From CAYLJO01 sp964383905 (GTDB taxonomy: Bacteria; Acidobacteriota; Blastocatellia; Pyrinomonadales; Pyrinomonadaceae): a stretch of 60,086 bases of DNA. Where the stretch lies: positions 1 to 60,086 of the forward strand of contig CAYLJO010000006.1 in NCBI GenBank assembly GCA_964383905.1. Reading direction: 5' to 3'. Below the pieces are notes generated by a model that had not been told where the DNA came from, did no database searches, and saw nothing but the letters and a program-made list of their open reading frames with translations. This document shows, piece by piece, positions 52,307-60,086 of this stretch. Both the position numbers and the translations under genes were made by a program. Within the stretch, counting starts at the first letter, position 1; each line of letters opens with the position of its first letter.

Positions 52307-53149
52307 CTACGGGTGGCCGGTACGCCATTCTTCGCCGCGCTCGTTGATCCGGTCGAGCGCATGCTGCAGCTCGTCACGTTTGGTTTGCAGCGCGGCCTCG
52401 TCGGCAGCGGCCGGCACCCAAATGGGCGGGGCGATATAGACTCTGGCGCGCGTGAAAGGTTTTGGTATCTGGAAGGAGTCCCAGCTCGGAACCCGCCAGT
52501 GGCGCGCGAGCGCCATCGTGACGGGCATGACCGGGTGACCGGTTTTCTTCGCCAACAGCACCGCGCCCATTTTGGCGACACCGGGCGGGCCCTGCGGCCC
52601 GTCAATCGTAAACGCGGTGGTGCATCCGGCACGCATCAGGCGCGCCATCTCGACGACGGCCCCGACGCCTCCGCGTGTTGAAGAGCCACGCACTGCGCCG
52701 TAACCAAAACGCTGGATGAACCGGGCGATATACTCACCGTCAAAACTCTGCGAGGTCATGACGACAATGCCGCGGCCCCGCCACCAATAGGTGGTGAGAA
52801 AGATGCGGTTATGCCAGAAGGCATAGATGGGAAGGCCGCCGTTGCGTGTCGCCGCGTCATGATTCTCCCAACCTTCAACCTCGAAGCGTGCGGTGCGGCC
52901 GAGAATGTTAATGAGAAGGTAGAAGGCCAGGTCGGCGGCGCGGATCATCAAGCGCTTCTTAAACGGATAGGGACTGAGGTCAGCGAACGTGTAGGCCCGC
53001 TCCAGGCTATCTGTTCGCCCCTCGGACGCCCGTGCGCTTTGCGGCCGTTGCTCCCCTTCCGCCGAAGCCTGCATGAGGATCAATATAAGAAGGCACAGGG
53101 TAAAAGGCAAAAGGAAAGCGGCGCGGGGACGCAGAATTAACCTTTTCAC
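52307..53149 (-). CDS. DUF374 lysophospholipid acyltransferase-family protein
   Basis: 280 residues if read from 53149; the first 25 (with LLPFTLCLLILIL) come from the repeat at 53085-53175, so ATG 53074 is also possible. Motifs YAFWHNRIF (HxxxxD-like), SFDGEYIA, RGSSTRGGV and TIDGPQGPP fit DUF374, related to LpxL/PlsC acyltransferases. It may transfer an acyl or other group to a lipid A-like or other lipid. Confidence 0.87.
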   Translation of the reverse strand: MKRLILRPRAAFLLPFTLCLLILILMQASAEGEQRPQSARASEGRTDSLERAYTFADLSPYPFKKRLMIRAADLAFYLLINILGRTARFEVEGWENHDAATRNGGLPIYAFWHNRIFLTTYWWRGRGIVVMTSQSFDGEYIARFIQRFGYGAVRGSSTRGGVGAVVEMARLMRAGCTTAFTIDGPQGPPGVAKMGAVLLAKKTGHPVMPVTMALARHWRVPSWDSFQIPKPFTRARVYIAPPIWVPAAADEAALQTKRDELQHALDRINERGEEWRTGHP

Positions 53150-53175
53150 TTTACATTTTTGGCCTTTTTACCTTA
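53085..53175. repeat. GGCAAAAGG-type repeat
   Basis: AAGGCACAGGGTAAAAGGCA and, on the other side, TTTTTGGCCTTTTTACCTTA. Same word type as 41956-42062. Overlaps the 5' part of the DUF374 frame. Confidence 0.65.
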
Positions 53176-53302
53176 TTTTGCCGTACTTAGATATTATTTG
53201 GAACGTGGCGCGCGCCCTGTTCGTATAGCGCTATAGGAAAGCCCCGTCGGGCGCTGGTCTTCCCTTCCTCAGTTTATCAAGGTCGAACGGAAAAGAAGTT
53301 CG

Positions 53303-54172
53303 ATGGAGAAACGACGCATTCTCATCGTCGATAATAACGATGAGCTTCGCGCAACGCTTGAGCAGGTCTTGCGCGATCTCGGACACGACGTAGTCGCGAC
53401 GGGCGAGCGCGCCGAAGCGCTGGCGCGCGAAGACCTTGATGACTTCGACCTGATTATCAGCGACCTGACGGATGACGTGGATTCCGGCATTCAACTCCTC
53501 AGCGAGCTTAAAAGAAAACGTCTCCTGGTGCCCGTAGTCGTTTCTTCAGACCAATCGCAGCAGCCCGGCGTCGTCAAGGCTTTCAAGATGGGCGCGGCGA
53601 ATTTCCTGCGGCAGCCCTATAACAAGGAAGAGCTGCGCAGCATTGTCGATAAGACGCTCGCCTATAAGCTGCGCTTTGTTGACGATCTGAAAATCCTGCC
53701 CTACCTGCGCGAGAAGATAGATTTTGAGCTCCCGAGCGACCTGGCGCTGATGAACGGTGTCCTGCAGTACCTGATCGAGCGCGTCGCCAGGCTCGGCATC
53801 ATTAAGCCCGAACGATCAAACCTCTTCATCGCCCTCGACGAGGCTTTCGTCAACGCCGTCAAGCACGGAAACCATAACGACCCGACCAAGCTCGTGCGCA
53901 TCACCGCCGAACTTTCCGCCAAAGAGGCCCGCTTCACCATCGAAGATGAAGGCGAGGGCTTTAACGTGCAGGAGATCCCGGACCCGCGCGACCCGGCCAA
54001 TCTTTTCAAGACTTCGGGCCGGGGCGTGCTGCTGATGTACAACATCATGGATGAGGTCAAGTATAATGAGCGCGGCAATCGCCTGACGATGGTCAAACGT
54101 CCCGAAGATTCGCTTGAAAAAGAACTGATTGAATCGTTCACGTCCGAAGACGACGACCCCACCCGAAACTAA
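53303..54172 (+). CDS. Response-regulator receiver fused to RsbW-like ATPase
   Basis: 289 residues. Receiver at residues 4-118 with ILIVDNNDE and phospho-acceptor Asp in FDLIISDL; where most receivers have KP, this one has FLRQPY, so the conserved Lys is Gln. Residues about 150-270 are a GHKL domain: ALDEAFVNAVKHGNH, IEDEGEGFNV, SGRGVLLMYNIMDEV. The fusion suggests a phospho-controlled anti-sigma kinase or switch. No partner STAS gene is next to it; the one at 34457 is far away. Confidence 0.87.
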   Translation: MEKRRILIVDNNDELRATLEQVLRDLGHDVVATGERAEALAREDLDDFDLIISDLTDDVDSGIQLLSELKRKRLLVPVVVSSDQSQQPGVVKAFKMGAANFLRQPYNKEELRSIVDKTLAYKLRFVDDLKILPYLREKIDFELPSDLALMNGVLQYLIERVARLGIIKPERSNLFIALDEAFVNAVKHGNHNDPTKLVRITAELSAKEARFTIEDEGEGFNVQEIPDPRDPANLFKTSGRGVLLMYNIMDEVKYNERGNRLTMVKRPEDSLEKELIESFTSEDDDPTRN

Positions 54173-55727
54173 GGCCGAGGCCGAAAGCTTCATCAGCGCG
54201 TGGCGCTGGTGGCTTGCGCCCGCGGCGCTGGCCCTCACGCTGGCGATCGCTTTTGTCGACCCCTTCATCGGCGACTGGGACGGGCTTGATTACACGGTGC
54301 TCGCCCTGCACGGTCGCCCCTCTTCGATGGTCCTCGGCCGGATGCTTTTCATCTTCACAAACCACGCGCTGTACCGCCTCGCCCACGCCCTCTTTAACCT
54401 CCCGCCCGAGAAAGCATACCTCCTCTTCAAGTACGCGGTGGTCGCCCAAAGTCCACTCACCATTATCGCGTGCTGGGTGCTCGCGCGCGACGTGACACAC
54501 TCGGTTCAGGCGGCGACAGCCGCGGTGCTGCTGATTGCGCTCTCTCCTATTTTCATTCTTTATAGCGGACAGGCGATGACGGATGTGCCGGCGCTCCTGC
54601 TGCTGGCCCTCGCGCTGACCGTCCACCTGCGCGGGGTTCGCCGCCGCCGCCTATGGATAATGCTGGCGGGGGCGGCTTTGCTCGGGGCAGGCGTGAATGT
54701 GCGCGAGACGACGGCGTTTTACGCCCCGTGGCTCGTGCTCGCGCCGTTCGTCTGCGGATGGAAGCCCGGGCGGCGCGAGATCGGCCTCATCGCGCTGACC
54801 CTCCTGGTCTTTCTAGTCTTCGCGTTCGGCGGCTTTGCCTACTGGTTTGCGACCGACCCGGTCTATCGCGCGTCATGGTACGGCTGGCGCGAGTCAATGC
54901 GCGAAGAGTCGGCGCGGCACCCGATAGCGATTCGTAATGCGCTCCCATTTATTCTCTTTTTTTTCTTCATGTCGCCGCTGATCTTCATCGCGCTGCCCGT
55001 CGCGGCCTACAAAGAATGGCGCGCGTACGGGTGGTCGCCGAAGCTGGCGCTGGCCGGCGTCGGGCTCTGGGCCACACTGCTGCTCTTTTCCCACTACAGC
55101 GTGACGATCAACTGGCGTTATTTTCTGACGGGTCTTCCGGCACTCGCTCCGCTCGTGGCTGACTACTTTATGCGCTCGCAGACGGCGAAGTGGGGGAGCG
55201 TGCGGCCGGCCTTCGTCAGCACCGTGGCGGGCGTCGCTTTAATCGCGCTGGCGTTCGGCTACTACATGAGGCCGCTGGACCGTCATTACCAAGAGGCTCG
55301 CGCGCTGGCGAAAGATTACCGTGCGCGGCTCGCACTCGTGCCGCGCGATGCGGTGATGATCTCCGGCGGGCAGACGGTCGCCGTGACCTACTGGCGTGGC
55401 GTCGGCGCGGGGCTCTGGGACGTGATCGGCACGGGCGGCGGCTGGCCCGGCGCGCGACTCGGTTCGGTGATCGAGACCTACTTAAAAGAGGGGCGCCGCG
55501 TCTTTCTCGACATCGACCCGCGCTGGTGGACTCCCTGTGGCTGGCAGCGCCAGGAGATATACGAGCTCTTCCATATCGAATCGCGCTTTAACTTCCGGCG
55601 CATCTCCGAAACCATCTACGAGATTCGCCCGCCCGACGACAGGTCGGCGCATGACGCGCCGCATCTACAAGACCTACTGCCGGAAAGCCGCCCCGACGAA
55701 GTTAAAAGATGCACGGCCCTCGGTTGA
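54129..55727 (+). CDS. GT39-like membrane glycosyltransferase
   Basis: About 532 residues from TTG 54129, overlapping the previous gene by 44 bases. About ten hydrophobic segments; the first extracytoplasmic loop has the GDWDGLDY acidic motif, similar to the DE pair of ArnT/PMT enzymes. C-terminal soluble domain from about residue 400 (RRVFLDIDPRWWTPCGW). Probably transfers a sugar from a polyprenyl carrier; substrate unknown. Confidence 0.78.
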   Translation: MNRSRPKTTTPPETKAEAESFISAWRWWLAPAALALTLAIAFVDPFIGDWDGLDYTVLALHGRPSSMVLGRMLFIFTNHALYRLAHALFNLPPEKAYLLFKYAVVAQSPLTIIACWVLARDVTHSVQAATAAVLLIALSPIFILYSGQAMTDVPALLLLALALTVHLRGVRRRRLWIMLAGAALLGAGVNVRETTAFYAPWLVLAPFVCGWKPGRREIGLIALTLLVFLVFAFGGFAYWFATDPVYRASWYGWRESMREESARHPIAIRNALPFILFFFFMSPLIFIALPVAAYKEWRAYGWSPKLALAGVGLWATLLLFSHYSVTINWRYFLTGLPALAPLVADYFMRSQTAKWGSVRPAFVSTVAGVALIALAFGYYMRPLDRHYQEARALAKDYRARLALVPRDAVMISGGQTVAVTYWRGVGAGLWDVIGTGGGWPGARLGSVIETYLKEGRRVFLDIDPRWWTPCGWQRQEIYELFHIESRFNFRRISETIYEIRPPDDRSAHDAPHLQDLLPESRPDEVKRCTALG

Positions 55728-55815
55728 GAAGGTGGAAAGCAATCGCTTGACCCGCCAGAGCTTTGAAGTAAAGTAAAGGCTATGCTGCAAGGGGGATAAT
55801 TTTAGCCTGTCTGAT

Positions 55816-55886
55816 AGCCCCGGAGGGGCGAGATTTTTATAGTCCCGGGAAGAATCAGAACCCGAGTTCCGTCAGGAGCGGCATGT
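55816..55886. repeat. Half copy of the palindromic REP-like element
   Basis: AGCCCCGGAGGGGCG, TTTTTATAGTCCCGGGAAGA, AACCCGAGTTCCGTCAGGAG then CGGCATGT. It matches the left half of 48997-49172. Confidence 0.75.
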
Positions 55887-55938
55887 GATGTAAAGTCCAA
55901 GGTCCAAATTAAATTGACTTTGGACCTTGGACTTTAGA
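55887..55938. repeat. AAGTCCAAGGTCC-type hairpin
   Basis: TAAAGTCCAAGGTCCAA (55890-55906) pairs perfectly with TTGGACCTTGGACTTTA around ATTAAATTGACTT-type sequence. It is next to the REP half copy, and fills the gap before the DUF885 gene. Confidence 0.8.
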
Positions 55939-55972
55939 CTTGCCATCTTAAGCATAAGGATTGGGGCCTTTC

Positions 55973-57724
55973 ATGAAAAGAGCTTTCGTCATCATACTCT
56001 GTATAATCGCCGGAGCATCATTCGTCATGGCAGATCAACGTGAGATCAATAACGCACCCGAGGGGGTGAGGGCGGGCGCCGGCACGGCTTTCAACCAACT
56101 GGTTGACCAGTATTTTGACGAATTCTTCAAACACAACCCGTCGGCGGCGACGGCCGCCGGGTTTCATCAATACGACAACCGTCTTGAGGACTACTCGAAA
56201 ACAGAGGTCGAGGCGCAGGTCGCCGGCCTGCGGGATTTTGCGGCGAGGTTCGAGAGGATTGATCCGAAGGACCTTAACGCGGAGGCGGCCGCCGACCGTG
56301 AGCTTGCCATCAGCAGCATTAAGGCGGCGCTGCTCGAGCTCGAACACGTACGCTCGTGGGAGAAGAACCCGGACCGCTACAGCAGCGGCATCACGCAAAG
56401 CATATTTGTGATTATGAGCCGTAACTTCGCCCCGGCCCCCGAGAGGTTAAAGTCCGTCATCGCCCGGTCGCGGGCGATGCCGAAAGTTTTCGATGACGCC
56501 CGCGCCAATTTGCAGAACCCACCGCGTATTTACACGGAAGTCGCGCTCGAACAGATCCCCGGCATCATCAGTTTTTTTCAAACGGACGTGCCCGCGGCAT
56601 TTAAGGAGGTGCGAGACGAAAAGCTGCGGGCGGAGTTTAAAAGCAGCAATCAGACGGTGATCGCCGCGCTCGGCAGCTACCAAAAGTTCCTGAAGGACGA
56701 GCTGTTGCCGCGCTCGCACGGCGACTTTCAGATCGGCGCGGAGAATTACCGCAATAAACTGCTTTACGAAGAGATGGTCGATATCCCGCTCGACCGTCTG
56801 CTGGAGATCGGCTACGAGAATCTACGCGCCAACCAAAAGTGGTTCAAGGAGACGGCCGCCCGGCTCGACCCGAAACGCACCCCCCAGCAGATTCTCGAGG
56901 CGATGGCACACGACCATCCCGCGCCGGACAAACTGCTCGTGAGCTTCCGCGATGTGCTCGGCGGCCTCCGCCGGTTCATCCTCGATCATCAGATCATCAC
57001 GATCCCTTCGCCCGTCCCGCCCGTTGTCGAAGAGACTCCGCCGTTTATGCGCGCGCTGACCTTTGCTTCAATGGACACCCCCGGCCCGTTCGAGAAGAAG
57101 GCGAAGGAGGCCTTCTTCAACGTCACGCTGCCCGAAGCGAACTGGCCAAAGGAGCAGGTGGAAGAACACATGGCGGGCTTCAACTACGGGACGATCATCT
57201 CGACCGCGATTCACGAAGCCTACCCGGGCCACTACGTGCAGTTCCTCTGGGTGCAGCACGCGCCGTCGAAGGTGCGCAAGCTTCTCGGCTGCGGCTCCAA
57301 CGCCGAGGGCTGGGCCCACTACACGGAACAGATGATGCTCGACGAAGGCTACGGCGGCGGCGACCTCAAGCTGCGCCTCGGCCAACTGCAGGACGCGCTG
57401 CTGCGCAACGCCCGCTACATCGTCGGCATTAAGATGCACACCGGCCGGATGACCTATGATGAGGCCGTCGATTTTTTCGTCCACGAAGGCTACCAATCGC
57501 GCGTTAACGCCGAACGCGAAGCCAAACGCGGCACCTCCGACCCGACCTGCCTCGTCTACACGCTCGGCAAGCTGGAGATTCTCAAGCTGCGGGAAGACTA
57601 CCGGAGGCTGCGCGGGGATCAATTCAGGCTGCGGGATTTCCACGACGAGTTTATGAAGCAGGGATTTCCGCCGATCAAGCTCATCCAGCGCGCGCTGCTC
57701 GGCAACGACACCCCGGCGCTCTAA
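55973..57724 (+). CDS. Secreted DUF885 family protein (putative metallopeptidase)
   Basis: 583 residues from ATG 55973. Signal peptide KRAFVIILCIIAGASFVMA. The family motif HEAYPGHYVQFL (HExxxGH) near residue 417 suggests a zinc site, with GWAHYTEQMMLDEG carrying a further Glu. DUF885 members are mostly uncharacterised and thought to be peptidases. Stop is 2 bases before the LolC/E start. Confidence 0.88.
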   Translation: MKRAFVIILCIIAGASFVMADQREINNAPEGVRAGAGTAFNQLVDQYFDEFFKHNPSAATAAGFHQYDNRLEDYSKTEVEAQVAGLRDFAARFERIDPKDLNAEAAADRELAISSIKAALLELEHVRSWEKNPDRYSSGITQSIFVIMSRNFAPAPERLKSVIARSRAMPKVFDDARANLQNPPRIYTEVALEQIPGIISFFQTDVPAAFKEVRDEKLRAEFKSSNQTVIAALGSYQKFLKDELLPRSHGDFQIGAENYRNKLLYEEMVDIPLDRLLEIGYENLRANQKWFKETAARLDPKRTPQQILEAMAHDHPAPDKLLVSFRDVLGGLRRFILDHQIITIPSPVPPVVEETPPFMRALTFASMDTPGPFEKKAKEAFFNVTLPEANWPKEQVEEHMAGFNYGTIISTAIHEAYPGHYVQFLWVQHAPSKVRKLLGCGSNAEGWAHYTEQMMLDEGYGGGDLKLRLGQLQDALLRNARYIVGIKMHTGRMTYDEAVDFFVHEGYQSRVNAEREAKRGTSDPTCLVYTLGKLEILKLREDYRRLRGDQFRLRDFHDEFMKQGFPPIKLIQRALLGNDTPAL

Positions 57725-57726
57725 CG

Positions 57727-59067
57727 ATGCCGTACGAATTTTTTCTCGCGCTCCGCTACTTTTATGCGCGCCGCAGGCGCGCCGCCGCGCGCGTGACGAC
57801 ACTGGCGGCAGTTACCGGGATAGCTTTTGGGGTGGCCGCGCTGATCGTCGCGCTCTCCCTCGCCAACGGTTTTCAGGATGAGATGCGCGACAAGATTTTG
57901 CGCGGCACGTCGCACATCTCGCTGCTGCGCAAAGATGGTCAACCGATGGCCGACTGGCAGGCTCTCATCGCACGTGTGCGCCAAACGGCCGGCGTCCGCG
58001 ATGCTTCGGCGACGACCTACGACGGGGCACTCCTTAGTGGAACGAACGGTTCGGCTTTTGCGGTGCTGCGCGGCGTTGACGGCCGGTCCGCTCGCTCGGT
58101 CGGCGATCTCAGCCGCACACTTATTGAAGGCTCCATCGAGCCTCTGCTCAACGACGCATCTTCCAATGAAGCGAGCGGGCGCGATGGCCGGGCGACGACA
58201 CCTGATCCGAAGGGCGCGGGCAACCTCGGGCCAGCCGTCACATCATTTGATCGAGTGCCGAGCGAGGCGGCCCTGCCGAATCTGATTCTCGGCGCGGAGT
58301 TGGCGGCGCGTACGGGATTGCGCACCGGCGACGTAGGGCAGCTTATTTCGGGTGAGCCGACGCTGACCCCCCTCGGCCTGGCGCCGCGCTACCGGCGCGT
58401 TCGTGTGGCGGGTATTTTCCGCTCCGGCCTTTACGAGTACGACGCGACGTGGGCTTACGTCTCGCTCACGACCGCCGCGAGTTTTGCGGGCCGGTCACAG
58501 CCGGCCGCCTCAGTCCTAAGCATCGAAGTCACAGATATTTATGATGCGCCGCGCGTTGCGACCGAGATACGGGCGGCCCTGGGCGGCGATTACACGACCG
58601 TTGACTGGGAACAGGCCAACCGCCAACTCTTCGCGGCGCTCGCGCTTGAGCGGCGGATGGGCCTCTTGATAATCATGCTCATTATTCTGATCGCCTCGCT
58701 CAATATCACGACTATGCTCGTGCTGGTCGTCGTCGAGCGTCGCTCCGACATCTCTATCTTGAGCGCGATGGGGGCCCGCGCGCGAAGCATTATGTACATC
58801 TTTGTGATTGAAGGGGCGTTCGTCGGGATTGCCGGCGCGCTTGGCGGGATTGCGCTCGGCCTGATCGCATGCTTTTTCGGCGACCGCTACCGGCTGGTGA
58901 GTTTGCCCGCGGACGTCTACTCTGTCAGCAACGTGCCGTTTCACACGAACGCGCGTGATATCGCCCTCTCCGCGCTCGTTGCTTTCACCCTGAGTCTACT
59001 GGCGACCATCTACCCGGCGCGTGCGGCGGCGCGCGTACGTCCTGCCGAAGCCCTGCGCGACAGTTAG
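57727..59067 (+). CDS. LolC/LolE-type ABC permease
   Basis: 446 residues. N-terminal YEFFLALRYFYARRRRAAAR and first helix GIAFGVAALIVALSLANGFQ; large periplasmic domain; three C-terminal helices with NITTMLVLVVVERRSDISIL and ending ARVRPAEALRD. It extracts lipoproteins for transport to the outer membrane. Only one permease gene is present, as in LolF-type systems. The ATPase follows at 59144. Confidence 0.9.
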   Translation: MPYEFFLALRYFYARRRRAAARVTTLAAVTGIAFGVAALIVALSLANGFQDEMRDKILRGTSHISLLRKDGQPMADWQALIARVRQTAGVRDASATTYDGALLSGTNGSAFAVLRGVDGRSARSVGDLSRTLIEGSIEPLLNDASSNEASGRDGRATTPDPKGAGNLGPAVTSFDRVPSEAALPNLILGAELAARTGLRTGDVGQLISGEPTLTPLGLAPRYRRVRVAGIFRSGLYEYDATWAYVSLTTAASFAGRSQPAASVLSIEVTDIYDAPRVATEIRAALGGDYTTVDWEQANRQLFAALALERRMGLLIIMLIILIASLNITTMLVLVVVERRSDISILSAMGARARSIMYIFVIEGAFVGIAGALGGIALGLIACFFGDRYRLVSLPADVYSVSNVPFHTNARDIALSALVAFTLSLLATIYPARAAARVRPAEALRDS

Positions 59068-59068
59068 A

Positions 59069-59124
59069 ATTGGCGATTTTAGACCTGTAATTTTGAGACA
59101 CATCGCCGATCTAAAATCGCCAAT
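59069..59124. repeat. Perfect hairpin between the Lol genes
   Basis: ATTGGCGATTTTAGA (59069-59083) pairs perfectly with 59110-59124. It lies 2 bases after the permease stop and before lolD. It could be a processing site or attenuator within the operon. Confidence 0.75.
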
Positions 59125-59143
59125 CGGCCGTCGCAGATTGAAG

Positions 59144-59836
59144 ATGGCTCACACGCTCGTCGCCCACAACCTGCGCAAAGCCTTTCGCACGCCCGCGGGC
59201 GCGACAATTGAGGTGCTGCGCGGCCTCTCATTTTCCATCGGGGCGGGTGAGGTCGTAGCGGTGGTGGGCGCCTCCGGGGCGGGCAAATCAACCCTTCTTC
59301 ATCTACTCGGGGGTCTCGAAGCAGCGGACGAGGGCTCGATCAGGCTGGGTGAGTTTGACGTCGGACGGGCGACCGGCGTGGAGTTGGCCCGCGTGCGTAA
59401 TGAAATGATCGGGTTTGTCTTCCAGTTTCATCATCTTATTCCGGACCTGACGGCGGCAGAAAATGTCGCGCTACCGCTGCTCATCGGCCGCGTCCCACAG
59501 CATGAGGGCCTGCGGCGCGCGTCGGCAGCTCTGGAACGCGCCGGTTTAAGCGCGCGCACGTCGCACCCGGTGGGCCAACTCTCCGGCGGCGAGCGGCAGA
59601 GGGTCGCCGTCGCACGCGCACTTATTAAAGGCCCGCGCCTCGTACTGGCGGATGAGCCGACGGGCAATCTGGACTCGGCCACGGGTGACGAGGTAGGCTC
59701 GATGCTCGCCCGTTACAGCCGCGAACAGGGGGCCGCGGTTGTGATCGCGACGCACAACGAGCGGCTGGCCCGTATCTGTGACCGCCTGCTGCGTCTAAAA
59801 GATGGTAAACTGGAGGGCGCGGGGGGCAAAGGATAG
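59144..59836 (+). CDS. lolD: LolD-type ABC transporter ATPase
   Basis: 230 residues from ATG 59144. Walker A VGASGAGKSTLLHL, Q-loop FVFQFHHLIPDLTAAENVAL (cited in part), signature LSGGERQRVAVARAL, Walker B LVLADEPTGNLD and the H-loop ATHNE. It powers the LolC/E permease just upstream. A lipoprotein carrier LolA gene is not seen. Confidence 0.93.
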   Translation: MAHTLVAHNLRKAFRTPAGATIEVLRGLSFSIGAGEVVAVVGASGAGKSTLLHLLGGLEAADEGSIRLGEFDVGRATGVELARVRNEMIGFVFQFHHLIPDLTAAENVALPLLIGRVPQHEGLRRASAALERAGLSARTSHPVGQLSGGERQRVAVARALIKGPRLVLADEPTGNLDSATGDEVGSMLARYSREQGAAVVIATHNERLARICDRLLRLKDGKLEGAGGKG

Positions 59837-59946
59837 CAGAAGGGGAAAACCGATCATTTCCGGCCGGGCACGATTTTAATAGCCGGTAATCAACGGCAGT
59901 TCAATCTTTATTCATTTGCCGTCTGGCGTCTGGCATCCGACATATA

Positions 59947-59952
59947 TATAAT
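59947..59952 (+). promoter_or_regulatory. Possible -10 element for clpC
   Basis: A perfect TATAAT lies within CATATATATAATGAG, 80 bases before clpC. The region 17 bases further upstream (TGGCGT) is a poor -35. No CtsR- or CIRCE-like site is seen. Confidence 0.45.
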
Positions 59953-60031
59953 GAGACGGGACGGCGTTGTGCGGATGAAGTGTCCGTGCGGCGCAGCAAT
60001 TATACACGACAGCTATTCGTAACGACCGATT

Positions 60032-60086
60032 ATGTTCGAACGCTACACGGAGAAGGCGCGGAGAGTGATCTTCTTCGCCCGCTACG
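60032..60086 (+). CDS. clpC: ClpC-type AAA+ ATPase, first 18 codons
   Basis: MFERYTEKARRVIFFARY matches the very conserved N-terminus of ClpC (MFERFTERARRVV type), the start of the Clp N domain. The gene runs off the window. ClpC unfolds proteins for ClpP. Confidence 0.85.
   Translation, partial: MFERYTEKARRVIFFARY

Overview
The window looks like a chromosomal segment of a GC-rich, non-model soil or sediment bacterium, most likely an acidobacterium of the Blastocatellia type. The reasons are a MacB/ADOP-type permease, a Hanks-type kinase gene, many long secreted proteins of unknown function, a fadN-fadA-fadE beta-oxidation operon, and dispersed hairpins made of repeated short words in many intergenic gaps. 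The taxonomic call is inference; no rRNA is present.

Layout. 1-520: the 3' end of one tRNA and a complete tRNA-Ser(UGA). 521-11000: a MscS channel; a TetR/FadR-like repressor overlapping a long-chain acyl-CoA synthetase; a CLC antiporter; a flavin reductase-like protein; a zinc-ribbon membrane protein; and one ORF that fuses a Ser/Thr kinase to a complete UvrD-type helicase. 11200-16700: secreted proteins, a frameshifted patatin lipase and a half-deleted ABC permease that meet at a deletion scar, and a DUF1624 membrane protein. 16779-24980: an accessory island. It is a minus-strand array of small promoterless genes separated by integron attC sites, with no integrase in the window. It includes an ANT(6)-type aminoglycoside adenylyltransferase. 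Two IS110-family elements have entered it.

The island holds the most interesting signal. Each IS110 copy carries, upstream of its recombinase, a noncoding region that folds like a bridge RNA, with a variable target loop and a conserved donor loop. In copy 2 the left target guide matches 8 of 8 bases beside its insertion core. In both copies the guides read as an attC site (CTAACAAyC-AG-). So this looks like a bridge-RNA element programmed to enter integron cassette arrays. The recombinase is split into a RuvC ORF and a Tnp ORF at the same place in both copies.

25100-31900: fadN, fadA and fadE behind a strong promoter whose spacer holds a 20-bp palindrome. This palindrome resembles one upstream of the TetR gene at 1661, suggesting a small fatty-acid regulon, followed by a metallo-beta-lactamase-fold hydrolase. 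31970-46000: a secreted TPR protein, a DUF2062 protein, a STAS/RsbW-like pair, shikimate kinase, an RtcB RNA ligase interrupted by an HNH intein at its metal-binding Cys, topoisomerase IB, a 53-residue small protein, a zinc alcohol dehydrogenase, GalE and a coiled-coil zinc-ribbon protein. 46000-60086: a subtilisin-like protease, RsmE, PrmA, Era, an M20 peptidase, a DUF374 acyltransferase, a receiver-ATPase fusion, a GT39-like glycosyltransferase, a DUF885 protein, a LolCE-LolD lipoprotein exporter pair and the first 18 codons of clpC.
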